DNA of 64,000 nucleotides from Ceraceosorus guamensis (taxonomy: Eukaryota > Basidiomycota > Exobasidiomycetes > Ceraceosorales > Ceraceosoraceae): NCBI RefSeq assembly GCF_003144195.1, contig NW_020290043.1, positions 1 to 64,000 of the forward strand, given 5' to 3'. Below the pieces are notes generated by a model. The model was not told the DNA's origin and did no database searches. It was given only the letters and a program-made list of their open reading frames with translations. Positions 1 to 12,087 of this stretch are shown here, in pieces; within the stretch, counting starts at the first letter, position 1; the number at the start of each line of letters is the position of its first letter. A program made the translations under genes and the position numbers.

Positions 1-83
1 CCCCCCCGCTGCTACTCCCTGAACCTGCCTGTCACTCGCCTCATTTCCTGTACTGGCTGTGTGGCGGATTTCTTCGATCGCAG

Positions 84-1351
84 TACCGTTCCTTCCAAGC
101 AGGACGTGCTCCTGCCCGAGACTTTGCTCAAGAAGCGCAAGTCTGACGCCAAGTCGCGCGAGGAGAAGGCGGCCGCCGCTGTCGAGAAGCGCAAGGTGAG
201 CATCGCATGCCGAGCAGAGTGCACGACTGCTGCAATGTCAACACATGGGCTCGGACAACCAGGGGCATGGCGAGCCACACGATTCGCGGGCATGGCGGAC
301 CACCGCATGGCAGATGATGGGAAGGGTGTGGGAGGCAGCGGCGATGACTCCGGGGTTGGGAGTAAAAAGAGAACTGGAAAGGTGGAGCTCGAATCCGCGA
401 AGATGCAAAACAACCATCTGTTTTGGCTAGCCATGCGATGCTGCCAGCAAATTAACCATCTTTCGGGTCTGACGCGGGTCGTCAAAGCTCCGGCGGAGGA
501 GCTCTAAGTACGGGCAGTTCAGCATCACCTGGGCGGGCTCGATGTTGCTTGGTGCTGTGTCGTTCTATGGCAGCTGGGATTGAGCATGTGCTGACATCGA
601 CCCATTGCATCGACTCAGGCCAATTGGCAAAAGCGCGCCAAGATCTTCAAGCGTGCCGAGCAGTACACGCGCGAGTACAAGAACCAGGAGCGCGAGCAGA
701 TCCGCCTTCGCAGGGCTGCCAAGGCTTCGGGCGATTTCTACGTCGAGGCTCAGCCCAAGCTCGTGTTCGTCATCCGTCTGCGTGGTATCTGCAACATTGC
801 GCCCAAGCCCCGCAAGATCTTGCAATTGCTGCGTCTCTTGCAAATCAACAATGGCGTCTTCCTTCGTCTGACCAAGGCCACCGCACAAATGCTGCAATTG
901 GTTCAACCTTACGTCACTTACGGCCCTCCCAACCTCAAGTCTGTCAGGGAACTCATCTACAAGCGTGGATACGCTAAGATCGACCGCCAAAGAATTCCTT
1001 TGTCCGACAACAGCATCATCGAGAAGCACCTCGGCCAATACGGTATCATCTCCATTGAGGACCTTGTTCACGAGATCTACACAGTCGGCCCGAACTTCAA
1101 GCAGGCAAACTCCTTCTTGTGGTCCTTCAAGCTCCCCAACCCCAACGGTGGATGGGCCAACCGCAAGTTGACTCCGGTTGTGCAAGGTGGAGAGTGAGTG
1201 GCCGAGTCCTGGAACAGGTCGCCGCCGAATCCTGATGGATCGGGCCTGCCGTCTTCGCGATACGCTGACTGGCTTTCCGTACACTTTACTCCTCTGCAGC
1301 GCCGGTGACCGCGAGGACGCCATCAACAAGCTCATTCGACGCATGAACTAA
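84..1351 (+). CDS. RPL7: 60S ribosomal protein L7 (uL30), 5' end outside window
   Basis: Cytosolic large-subunit ribosomal protein L7/uL30. Visible coding exons are 84-195, 619-1193 and 1300-1351 (stop TAA). The first visible exon opens after a CAG acceptor in the third base of a codon. No ATG precedes it in the window, so the start codon with about two more bases must lie in a tiny upstream exon. With those bases the protein would be about 247 residues, the usual L7 length. Recognisable blocks are the basic N-terminus ([19 protein letters not shown]), the RNA-binding core ([20 protein letters not shown]), the GGWANRK segment and the terminal INKLIRRMN. Donors are GTGAGC and GTGAGT. The first visible intron (423 nt) is long for this window. 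MTC1 converges from the right. Confidence 0.96.
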
Positions 1352-1930
1352 GCCTGTCGAGCAGCCGCTTCTTCAGGATTTCTCTTTCACTGTCTCGCTT
1401 GTTCAACGTCATCTCCAACATTACGATCTCTTGCACCTTACACGCCCTCCCCAAAAAAAAACCATGCTCACTTCAAGGCCGTGCGCAACGCGCAAGTCCG
1501 CTTGTACACAACCAATCACACGCTGCTCATGGCGCTGAGGCTTCCCGCCATGGGCCATTCAGGCGCTGCAATCTTCGCATGAATGATTGATGGCAACCAG
1601 AAGCAAAGCTTCGTTCTCATAAAATCGCACGTGGGCATGAGACATTGATCGATGAATTTGTTGACAAGGTTGATCGCATGCGTGCTGCTTCGTCCGCGAT
1701 GGACTGGTCGAGTCGACTAACGAGGTACAAAAGATTATATGGGACCATGGGAGCGAGAAGAAAGAGCTTGTAATTTTGTGGCGGACCACCTGATGGGTAT
1801 AAAGAAATCATCGAGGTGACCAGCACATCAGAAATTGCGATCCCAGCCTCGTTGGGCTACAACAATAGCCAGCGACGGTGCGTAGAAAGTTGCCAAGAGC
1901 AGTGAAGCGACGCTGCGCTTGACAGGTCGA
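1352..1930. other. Convergent intergenic region RPL7/MTC1
   Basis: About 580 bases between two converging stop codons, presumably both 3' UTRs. It holds a short A-run near 1454-1462 and no reading frame with family resemblance. I see no RNA gene or repeat. Confidence 0.6.
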
Positions 1931-3911
1931 TCAGCTGCTGGCCGCTTGAGTTTTGGCTTCCGCACCTTGCAGAGCCTGAGCGGTTCTTGACCGTCCAGTC
2001 TGACGCTCTACAACATAGGCCTGATGATGGCGCGAGCGACGAGAGATTCAGCGCCAGCACCACCTCCACACCTGTCAGGCACAACGCTTCGAAGCGCGTG
2101 CGGCGCATGACTCACCTGCCCAATCACGCTCAGCGCATTCTGAAGAACGTCGACGAGCGACTGTTCGACCCACGCATTCTCCTCGAACGGCACATCGACT
2201 GCGAGCGAAACGTGAGTAATGAATGTACAATGAGATGTGCACGCATATCCTAGCGAGACAGCTCAATCCGTCGTGAGAGGCCCGACTGCACTCACGCCAG
2301 CTTCTTGGTACAGCCTGGGACACCGTGGTATGCCTGCACCCATTTCCGGGATCCTGCAGCAGAAGCAAGAACCACAGCTGCTCTTCAGGTTCCGCGTTCT
2401 CCTTCGACGTCACAGATTTGGCTTTGGAAATGCTCGCGTTGGACGTTGAGGGAAAGATGGGTAGAGGTGCGAATACGGGCTGAATGCGGACAAAGACTGG
2501 ACAGTGCGTGATGGGCACTGTCAAGCTGGATGTGGCTGGTGGAGCTGCGGAGTGTGACGCGATCGTCTTGGCTAGTGCGTTCTGCACGGATCGAGCGAGC
2601 GAAAAGAGAAGGTTGCTAAGCAAGGGCGTGAAGATGGCGGTGCCCGGCTGGCTTTATTCGTAGCTCACCTCAGCCTTTTCTCTCGCTTGGTCCCAACCAA
2701 TCACAGCTCTGAAGTCCCTCTCATTCGAATCTGATGTGGCTTGCTTGAGCGAAGACGATTCCTCCACCGTTTTGGCTTCGCCTGATGGTCGAGGCTCTGG
2801 AGCCTTGTTCACAACAAGTTGTTGCTCTGTCCCTCTGTCCATTTGAGCTTCCATCACGCTCTGCAGCACCTTGAACACCACGTCTGCGATCCCATCGTAA
2901 CCAATTATGTCTGCGAGGTAAGATCGTCAATACATGAAGACTAAGCGACGATCATTCCAAGCTCTATAAGAACAGGCAAGCGAATGACTTCGCGCGACAC
3001 TTACCATGGCTGAGGGTCACTTGAATGACCTCATGCTCGGAAATGGGAGGGGCGACAGCATTGATAATTTCGAGCCAGCCTTTCCTGGAAGCAGCAGTGA
3101 GATCTTCGCCTAAACGTACAGATGGGAAGAACAGATCAGCCATTTGCTGTCTATTCTCAACAGCAAAATAGCCCGACGCTCAAGCCGACACAAACTCACC
3201 AAGCTTCTCGAGCCCGGCATCCTTCACAAACCCTCTAACACCCTGAGCGATGCCCCAGCCTCTAGATTGCAATTCCCTTGCAGCTTCCTGAGTCGCAGCA
3301 GGCAGCTGAGGCAGACTAGGTAGAGCTAGCCCACCCCTACCCTTCGCACCTTCTGTTGACTCGGAGGAGCCAGGGACGGCGCTTACAGTAGCTGACCTCT
3401 TCTCCAGCTCTGCTCTAGCTTGATCCGCAAACTTGGTAGCTTGACCCCAAACGCTGCCCCAGCCCCATCCTCCGCCGCCGCCCGCGTTCGCGCTCGGAGT
3501 TGCCGCAGACTGCTCTGAGGATGCAGCTGTGGAAGGAATAGGCTCCTGCCCTGACAAAGACGTGGCCGCCGATGTTGGTGTAGCAGCCTGTGCGCTAGCA
3601 GGCGGAGCTACCAAAGGAGAGCTAGCGTTGTTGGAGCTTGTAGCAGTGCTAGCGCCTCCACTCAGGGCAGACGCCTTCCTGGTACTACCAACTCCTCTTC
3701 TCTGCACCAAATCGTCCATCTCATCCAACAAGCTCTGCGCATCCCCACCCGCGCCCGCAGCCCCTGATCCGGAGCTCGATTTGGCACCTGCAGCTGCATT
3801 GGACCCGTCCATGGAAGCATCGCCGCCAACATCCAAGGAAGATAGCAGCGCCTCGACCGAATCGGCTGCTTTTGTTTTCGGCTTCGACTTGGTTGGTGTG
3901 GATGCGGACAT
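1931..3911 (-). CDS. MTC1: Maintenance of telomere capping protein 1 (MTC1) family protein
   Basis: Six exons: 3200-3911, 3005-3109, 2669-2910, 2296-2581, 2116-2198 and 1931-2020, giving 505 residues with all phases consistent. The N-terminus is Ser/Ala/Gly-rich low complexity with an LLDEMDDLVQRR block (61-72) and the family's Trp motif WGWGSVWGQA (149-158). The middle has APPISEHEVIQVTLSHD and LVVNKAPEPRP, and the C-terminal part has VFVRIQPVFAPL, QAVPRSWLDVPFEENAWVEQ and AYVVER. These match the order of blocks in fungal MTC1 proteins, which are related to the FAM114 family. Yeast MTC1 is linked genetically to telomere-capping defects and to COPI/Golgi vesicles; the molecular role is unclear. 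The family call is firm, the function is not. It is transcribed divergently from GID8. Confidence 0.88.
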
Positions 3912-4705
3912 GGTGAAGCTTTTGTACGACGGTACGATCGAGTGTTGCAGGCCGAAGACCCTACTCGCTACGGTTCAGAGTTGGCTGTGCGCGCCGGTTG
4001 TACTGCTCACGTCTTGTCTTGCGTATTGCGCTACAGCTCGACGACAGCACAAGAGACGGGCCTGATCTACGACGTGAGACTCGCTTGTGCGGAAAGGTGG
4101 GGAGGGACGTGGTGGTGACAAGACGGACGGTGAGATGGCAACATTCAGCGTGCAAGCGTGGAGCTGATCCTTGTTGGCGCGTGCGAGCGTGGCCGTCCGA
4201 TGCTGTATGCAAGCTTGAGTCGCGAGTCGTGAGTATATATACCTACACGAGCATCTGCAGCAGCGGCTGTCCGGGGCGCGTGCGGAGGTGCGAATCACGA
4301 ATCGGCCCGCGCGCTGCTTGTTTGCTCACCGCGTTCACGGCACGCACTCGCGCAGTTGAGGGTCACGAGTCCGACTCCACGTGGACGCGCTAGTGTGTCG
4401 GGCTCCGTCACCCACCAGCATCATCAAATGAAAGTCGGACGAGCGTAAGGGTCGCTTGCAATCTGCGATTCAACCACCTGCATCGATGCGTGTGGCGTCT
4501 CCCTCTCATTCATGACCCTCGCCATCTCTAGCAGGCACCGATCTTCTGTTCAACTCGCTGCCAAGGCATCGCGGCGATCGATTTTCCGGACCCTGTACTC
4601 CTTCGGCTACTTGGCTCGCACACGAGCTCCGAATCGGGCCGAATGGCTTGAAAGCGCCGGAGCAGCCTCTCACAAGCTTCAGCATCGCACCGGAGCTCTT
4701 ACAGA
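3912..4705. promoter_or_regulatory. Divergent promoter region MTC1/GID8
   Basis: About 790 bases between divergent start codons. A TATA-like ATATATA lies near 4231-4238. A copy of the CGAATCACGAATCG intergenic motif lies at 4291-4304. A CT-rich stretch near 4490-4550 precedes the GID8 start. No extra gene is supported. Confidence 0.45.
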
Positions 4706-6196
4706 ATGGTGAGCCGTCGCCCTCAAACGTAGGAAGCGCGTCGTTGTCTCTGATCTTACTGACACGAGTGTTCTCCGTTGCACGCACGCACGCACGCACG
4801 CACGCACGCCTCAGGCCAAGAGGACCGTCCTCCCGCTAGATGAGTGGCAGAGGAGCCTGAACGAAGTGCACGTCAGCAAAGAGTGAGTCCAATGTGCTGA
4901 TCCCTGACATTAAGGCAGTCGCAGAGCGCTGTGCGCATGTAGCAAAAAGCTCTATTGGAGAGGGAACGATTAGATGATGAGACTTAACGCATTGGTGGGA
5001 ATCTCTCCGAAGTTATAAAAGACGAATGAGAGACCACGACATTACTTTTGCTCACTGATTGGATGGGGAAGCGCGAGGACGGGGCTGAGGAGAGGGAGGG
5101 TCGCACATTGGTACTCGCTTCTCTTGGCTGACTCGCTTTCCTCGATCACATGTCTAACAGTGACATGAACAGGCTGGTGCTGGACTACCTCATCATAGAA
5201 GGCTATAAGGATGCAGCTGCTCGACTGGCTCTCGAAGCTAATCTGGAGCCTAATGTCGATCTCGATAGCATCGAGAATCGAATGCTGATCAGAGCTGCCA
5301 TTCAGAGGGGAGATGTAGAGGACGCCATTGGCAGGGTAAACGAGCTAGATCCAGAGGTGAGCAGCCGCATGTCTCGCGCGATCGTTTTCTGCACGAAGAA
5401 GACGCCGATCCGTGAATTAGAGCATGTGATGGGCTAGCTACGAGGGGCAACGTCGAGGATGACAAATTTTCATGCACCACGCTGAGGGCTGTGTTGTGTA
5501 CGCGGCCTACTGCGGATATTTATTACACACCAAAACATAATCAGGCTGAGACATGTTGGCGGGAAAGAGGGGAAAAGGAGGGTCGATGAACGGTGCAAGT
5601 GCTGCGCAGGGTCAGAGTGGAAGCTGACTGATGTTCTCTTACTCTGATCTCAGATTTTGGACACCCACCCGGTGCTGTTTTTCCACCTCCAGCAACAACG
5701 GCTCATCGAGTTGATTCGAGCCGGCTCACTTGAAGAGGCACTTCTCTTTGCGTCGGAGGAGCTTGCGCCCAGAGGCGAAGAGCACCCCAACCTGTTGCCC
5801 GAGCTGGAGCGCACCATGGCTCTGCTAGCCTTCACGCCGGTCAACTTTGCCGGGCATGACAAATCGCCAGCGCAAGGGACGACTGTCCCTCTCTCAGCGG
5901 GCTTACCGGCCACTTTGCCTGGCCCGGAACTGCTTGGCGCGCCTGAACACATTAGTGCTCTACTTCACCCTTCCCAGAGGCTCAGGACAGCGACTGAACT
6001 CAATGCTGCCATACTTGCATCGCAATCGCAAGGCACTGAGCCCAAGCTTCCGAAGCTACTTAGAGTCATGTATGCCGGCGAAGACCTCCTTTCTACCGCT
6101 GGTAAGGTCGACTTTCCCAATCTTGACATTGCTAGGTATGCTGGTGCGAGCCAACAACACGCTTCTGCAATCGCTGATGGGGCACGGAAGGAGTAG
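4706..6196 (+). CDS. GID8: GID8/TWA1, LisH-CTLH-CRA subunit of the GID/CTLH ubiquitin ligase
   Basis: Exons 4706-4708 (only the ATG), 4815-4882, 5161-5356 and 5654-6196, giving 269 residues. The order is a short N-terminus with LPLDEWQRSLNEVHVSKDD, a LisH motif at about 26-58 (NRLVLDYLIIEGYKDAAARL), a CTLH region with IENRMLIRAAIQRGDVEDAI, and the CRA part starting ILDTHPVLFFHLQQQRLIEL. This is the standard Gid8/TWA1 architecture. Gid8 is a scaffold subunit of the GID/CTLH E3 ligase, which in yeast ubiquitylates gluconeogenic enzymes after glucose return. The start was chosen because the ATG at 4706 is followed at once by a GTGAGC donor. Splicing to the CAG acceptor after a CGCA repeat gives MAKRTVLPLDEW in the conserved frame. 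Longer frames upstream do not join in phase. Confidence 0.94.
4780..4810. repeat. (CGCA)n tetranucleotide microsatellite
   Basis: About seven GCAC/CGCA units directly before the 3' splice site of GID8 intron 1. They lie between the CTGAC branch-like site near 4759 and the CAG acceptor at 4812-4814, so the repeat occupies the place of the polypyrimidine tract. Confidence 0.8.
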
Positions 6197-6467
6197 ACAG
6201 CGAAGAGGCTGATGCTTTTGCGATTCTCACAATCCTTGAACACCTCTTTTTCCATCTCGTCAACCCAAAGCTTTGTAATCGTACTATATGGCCTCAGTTG
6301 TTCTTCTTGGTCACTTCCCTAAAGTCCCTTGCGAACGCAAGACTCACTGTACTTTTAGCCTGTATCAGCCGCACACTACACTCTTCGAATCCACCTTTCT
6401 TGCGGGCCGCGAACGCGTGATTTGGGGATTTGTTCAGCACGCAAGTTTGGTCCATGTTGCTTTGCAC

Positions 6468-7673
6468 TCAAATGCGATTCACATTGCTTGATAGCACCTC
6501 GCTCGACCACCGCAAGCACACGATGGCTGACCAATGACCTCGATGCTCGATCGCGTCCGTCTCCTCTTCTCCCCCTTTCCATTCCCTTACATCGTACAGC
6601 GTGGCGCCACCTTCATCTCCACTCCCAGGTCGAGTTTGCCTGACGAGCCATCTTGCCATCGCATTGGCGTCGTGCGATGACGTGCTCTCGTCCGTGCTCT
6701 TGCTGCTCTCCTGTTCTTCTTCTTTCATCCTTCCCACGACCAATCCCGCTTCCGCAGCCAGCTTCAAAAATTTCAAAGCGGCAAAGGGACCGGTATGAAA
6801 GCCGAAAGCGAGCAGGATGACAGCATTTTTTTCTCGTTTCAATAACCGTCGAAAGGTCTGAAGGAGCAAAGGATGTTGATCTGTCAACCAAAGAGTATCG
6901 GCTGCCAAGATTACGTCGAAACCTGTTCCGGAAGTTTCGGAGAACAAGCGAGATTCTGCCTCTTCGTTGCCCCACTCGAGACCTCGAACTTCGATATGTG
7001 TGCCTTCTTTTCGGACGCTCGCTTGCAGAGCAGACAGAACGGGAGCCGATGGATAGTCCGTCACTGTCACATGTATGTTGTCTGTTCTTGCCATGCACCC
7101 TCTACTTGCCGAATGGGAAAGACTTGCAGCGAGACGTGCAGCAACGAGGGAAGGTAGACCTGCTCCTGCTCCTACTTCCAAGATTCTTCTTTCTTCTGGC
7201 ATGTTGAAGAGTTCGGTCAGATTTGCCCCCCTTAGGCGCGGAAGTGCACGGCTTGGAGAGGCGTTGGAGGTTGGAGAGGTGGATGCTTTTGTTTCCATAT
7301 TTGAATGGACAGAGCTTTCGATGAGGATTCTCGACAGCAGCACGCCTGCATCCCACTGATAGTGCGCCATCAATTGCGTATCGCCCCTCGAATTAGGTGG
7401 CAGCAAATACCGCAATTTCGTTTGCCTGCCCTGGTGCAAGTCCATGGACGCAGAGCTCGGCTGCCCATGCCGAACGAGCGGTAAATTAGGATGCGAGAAA
7501 GATGTCCAGCTTCCAGGAGTGCCGCTCGCTGGCATATGATGATCGAAGAGCGCATCCAGGCCAGATGAGAAGATTTCCAAATCCGAATCCGAGTCCAAGC
7601 GACTTGTCTCGTCGTCGGTCCCTTCTGCTTGAAGCTGCCCGTGAAGCGTGTCTCGCAAAGGTCCATCACTCAT
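6468..7673 (-). CDS. EFM7: EFM7/NNT1-like protein N-methyltransferase
   Basis: Single exon, 401 residues from the ATG at 7673; an in-frame GTG lies further upstream, but the ATG is preferred. This is a seven-beta-strand SAM-dependent methyltransferase. A Trp-containing segment (AHYQWDAGVLLSRIL, about 103-117) stands where family members have HLWNAG. Motif I is ILEVGAGAGLP (about 164-174), followed by an acidic strand VTVTDYPS and the motif VILAADTLWL. Yeast Efm7 methylates the N-terminus and Lys2 of elongation factor 1A in the cytosol. The hydrophilic N-terminal 80 residues and the acidic linker near the C-terminus are additions relative to yeast. It could instead belong to another METTL21-like branch; the fold is certain, the substrate is inferred. 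Confidence 0.78.
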   Translation of the reverse strand: MSDGPLRDTLHGQLQAEGTDDETSRLDSDSDLEIFSSGLDALFDHHMPASGTPGSWTSFSHPNLPLVRHGQPSSASMDLHQGRQTKLRYLLPPNSRGDTQLMAHYQWDAGVLLSRILIESSVHSNMETKASTSPTSNASPSRALPRLRGANLTELFNMPEERRILEVGAGAGLPSLVAARLAASLSHSASRGCMARTDNIHVTVTDYPSAPVLSALQASVRKEGTHIEVRGLEWGNEEAESRLFSETSGTGFDVILAADTLWLTDQHPLLLQTFRRLLKREKNAVILLAFGFHTGPFAALKFLKLAAEAGLVVGRMKEEEQESSKSTDESTSSHDANAMARWLVRQTRPGSGDEGGATLYDVREWKGGEEETDAIEHRGHWSAIVCLRWSSEVLSSNVNRI

Positions 7674-8267
7674 CTTCTTGACCGACTCCTTCGCGCGAGC
7701 ACGCGAAGCTTTGCCCGGCCTAGTCAACACCGTCGTTCAATGCTTGCGGTCGAGAACACAGGAGCTGGCTGCATCCACCGCGCGATTTTTCGACGGACGG
7801 ACGCAAGTTCGGGCATGCAAAAGCGAAGGCGACGCGAATCACGAATCGTAAATGTCGGCCGTCGATGACAGCGCTGCTCGCGTTATGACCGCATGGAGAA
7901 CTCTAAGCCTGGTACAGGACAGACACCTCAGAAAGACAGGTCTGGGACCATGACATTTCGCAACAGCGTATGATTTACAAATCTCGTCAAGTCGTGAGGA
8001 TGGGTGACATCAGGAACAGGATACGGTAGAAAAGGTTTTCATGATGTGTATAATGAACGGGGAGGGGGACACATCGACACAACCGAGCTCAGGACATGAA
8101 AGGTTCCGAGGAAGACGAGGAGAGATATAAGCAATGACGCCCGGCACTACGTTCTAAGGGAAAGCAACGGACATATTGGCCGGTGGATGCGCCGCAAATT
8201 GGGAACGTCGTGAAGCTGCAGGAGTCCACAGCCGCGCAAAGTCGCCGTTGCACCCGACACCCTTCTG
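7674..8267. other. Intergenic: EFM7 promoter and antizyme 3' UTR
   Basis: About 590 bases between two genes on the minus strand. It carries one copy of the GAATCACGAATCGTAAATG motif at 7836-7853. I see no other feature. Confidence 0.5.
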
Positions 8268-9724
8268 TCACATCAGGTCGATGCCCGCCAAGATGACGCC
8301 ATCGCGAGGTACCAATAGGGCGTGACCAGCATCCGAGACAACCTGAGCGCCGACGTAGCATAGCCCATGCAGAGTGGTGGGAAAATCCTCCATTTCGCTC
8401 CTCTCCATAGCTATGATCACCCTTCCACACGCCAGTCTTTCGGATGCCAGATCCAGCAGGGCCAAGATCTCATCTCGCAGAGGCCCGCCTGCTCTGATGT
8501 CGTTTGGCATGAGGACGTGTAGCGATCGTGATGATGTAGTACCCGTTCCTCCATCCTCATCTAACACCGCTCCTTTCCATTTGCTGCATACAAGCTCCAC
8601 ACCCGCATCTTGAGCGACACCAAGAGGGGAAGATGCGGAAGGTAACAGCGGATAGATTGACTGCAGCAGCTCAAAGGCACTTGCAGTTGGCTGATGACGG
8701 AGCAAACCTTCGGCAGGCGACATGGTCGTTGGTGTAGCTTCTGGCGTGTTGGGCATTAGAGGCTGCGTAGGGGGTGGCTGTTGCTGGGGTCGTTTGCCGT
8801 GCTTGTCAGCCCTCCGCTGCGTGGAGTCGAGCCCAGTCTCATCAGGCCTGACAAATCCCTGGGAAGACGAGCCATTTCTGCTTGCATCTTGCGAAGCGTC
8901 CACATTCGCTCTTGATGTGGCTACCGATGCCGCAGCAGCCTTCAGCAAGGCATCCTCAGCGCTGCGCGTTGCCGATTGGGACGCGTCTGCCGTTCGTGGC
9001 GTGGGCCGCCGCTCATCAAGCTCGATCTGGCGCTCGTCGTCTGCTCGACCACTGTCAGAAAGAGTCAGCTGGCGAGCGCGACCTAGCATGTCGTGATAGG
9101 CGGTAGGAGGTGATGAAGGAGGAGTGGAGGGTGGTGATATCGGAAGGTAACTCGGTTCTCCGCCTTGCTGGTATCGCACGATCGGCACTGCAGCAGCAGC
9201 AGCGGGCAATCCATTGCTGATGGCGCCGCGTGATCTCGCGACTGTGTTTCCGTGGGTGTCCCTGATCGAGGCCGTGCTTTGCAGCGGTCCGCCTCTACTC
9301 CTCGTTGTTGTTTGGGATTCTCCTCCCTGCGAAAGCGACGCTACCCCTCTCACAGGCTCGCGTCGACCGGACCACATGGAGCCCGGCATTTCTGTGTGAA
9401 GGGCACAGAAAAAGGTATCAGTGTCGTGCACGTACCAGGAGCAATGCTCGCTCGAGACTATTGCAAGACTTACCCGCAGGGAGGCTGTCAAAGCCACCAC
9501 CTCACCACACTGCGCGGTGGAGCGAATTGTTGAAAGCCGGCAGCCGAAGCACCAGTCGAGGCGTGCTGCTGATCGTGACTGGCAGAAACGTGTCGAGCCT
9601 GTCGAAGCGACTCTTGAGGCTCGCGCTCGACTTGAGCCCCGTCCACTCCGGCAGCGGCGCGAACGCTGCCGGCGGGGCCGCGACTGAGGGTCAAGCGAAA
9701 CGAGAGGTCGAGAGTCAGCACCAT
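8268..9724 (-). CDS. OAZ1: Ornithine decarboxylase antizyme, decoded by +1 ribosomal frameshifting
   Basis: Two exons, 9474-9724 and 8268-9391. ORF1 starts at the ATG at 9724 (MVLTLDLSFRLTLS), runs 78 codons and stops at TGA (9488-9490). Reading on in the +1 frame gives DSLPAEMPGSMWSGRR across the intron and stays open to 8268, for a total of about 457 residues. The C-terminal 130 residues are the antizyme domain: WKGAVLDE, RSLHVLMPN, then ILALLDLASERLACGRVIIA, GLCYVGAQVV and a final VILAGIDLM. Antizyme binds ornithine decarboxylase monomers, sends them to the proteasome without ubiquitin, and restrains polyamine uptake. Polyamines stimulate the frameshift, closing a feedback loop. Neither zero-frame reading joins exon 1 to exon 2. 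The long middle (Pro/Ser/Ala-rich) is unique to this protein. An intron in the 5' UTR is possible (GTAAGT-like donor near 9811). Confidence 0.9.
9487..9493 (-). other. Programmed +1 frameshift site, CTT-TGA-C
   Basis: On the minus strand ORF1 ends TGG CTT TGA C. Skipping the T at 9490 lets GAC AGC CTC continue into the antizyme frame. UGA followed by C is a weak termination context. The heptamer is the same as the bacterial release-factor-2 shift site (established knowledge). Well-known antizyme sites use UCC-UGA (animals, fission yeast) or GCG-UGA (budding yeast). A stop in the target frame (TGA inside TGGTGAGGT, a few codons upstream) rules out a separate start in that frame. Confidence 0.85.
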
Positions 9725-10935
9725 TGGTCATCATTCGCAGCCGGTACTCTTCTGAATGGAGAGTATCTGCAGCGACAGCTGGCGCTGAAAAGCGTCATTC
9801 CTGACAACTTACCTGTTATTCAATTGCGTTGCTTGATTCGTATTTGGCGACATGGCGCAGAATCTTGGTGACTGTTGTGCTTCTGAAAGACTTGATTGGC
9901 TACGAAGCTTGGCTACTTGATAAATGATCACTTAGAGCTGGGACTTCCAGCCGACGACGAGCAGCGAGCGGAAAGCCGAGCACGCAACGGCGCAAGCGGG
10001 ATAGGGCACAACGATACTGTTGAAGGTCAGAGAAGGTGCGATGGGGAGATGCAAGCTGATGGCGGGTGCCAAACGTCCATCAAGAATCATGCAGTCGCTC
10101 TCAGCGGCGTCGGTCGCCTGAGACGGACGATGTGAGATCACGACAGATGCGGTGCAAGCCAAAATTCCACGTGGTTCTACAGCAGCCTTCTTCCTCACAA
10201 AAATCAAGGGCATGCCAATTCTAATCTTGAAGACGCGCCAGCCACACTTCTTATTTAATCTTCAATAAGCCTTCACGCCTTTATTTTTTCAAAGTCGAGT
10301 CCATCTTTACAAATGTTCCTTGCGCATGAATTTTAATCAACATGATTAATGACTCCGTCTTTTGGCGCGGCGCCCACGGTTGCGTGCATCTCGGCGGTGT
10401 TGCATCTTGATCAATTCGGCCTTGCCCGCGTGGTACTCGCATCGATATACTCGTCCTGTGCGGGTGGAGATTCGTCATTCAGGCATGCGCATCAGCAGCA
10501 GCAGCAGCTGCTGCTTGGACGGACGTACGCGCCGCCGCCCGTCGATATCGGCTCCCTCCACCACAATTAACAGCTGTACAACCCCCTTGGCAAGCAACGA
10601 TTCCTAACGTCGCAACTCATACACTCATCACCGCATCTTTCAATCAAAGGCTACATTGGCGAGGCTTTGACACGCCTACTTGTTGTGTTCGACACTCTCA
10701 AGAACACATCCTCGAGACTCCCTCTTACGACACCTTGACTTTCGTCTCGTAGCCTTACTTCGTGGGTATCTTTCAATCGGCTATGGTAGATTTGCCGCCG
10801 CAGATGGAGACAGCTATCCTGCAAAGACCCAGACTGCCAGAAGTGCCTGCACGGGCATCTCAATTGAGCTCGTGACTCTACGCTGTGGAATCCCACGCTG
10901 ATACCCTCTGCACCTCATTTGCTGCCCTCCAGACA
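9725..10935. promoter_or_regulatory. Divergent region antizyme/UBC4
   Basis: About 1.2 kb between divergent start codons, with a clearly AT-richer core at about 10200-10350. A short CAG/CTG run lies near 10494-10516. Splice-like signals suggest 5' UTR introns on both sides. No additional coding gene is supported. Confidence 0.45.

Positions 10936-12087
<1,152 letters not shown>

Noticed and set aside
196-618. Possible intronic C/D-box snoRNA in the long RPL7 intron
   Set aside because: One C-box-like ATGATGG near 313 and CTGA sites exist, but spacing is too large and no terminal stem is visible.
565-1344. 259-codon open frame on the minus strand opposite RPL7
   Set aside because: It lies exactly antisense to a strongly codon-biased ribosomal gene, has no known domain, and no splice-independent evidence; a shadow of RPL7.
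9735-9900. Zero-frame antizyme reading starting MMTNGAD at 9734
   Set aside because: This frame stays open only if the intron is kept; after splicing it hits a stop, so the ATG at 9724 and a +1 shift are required.
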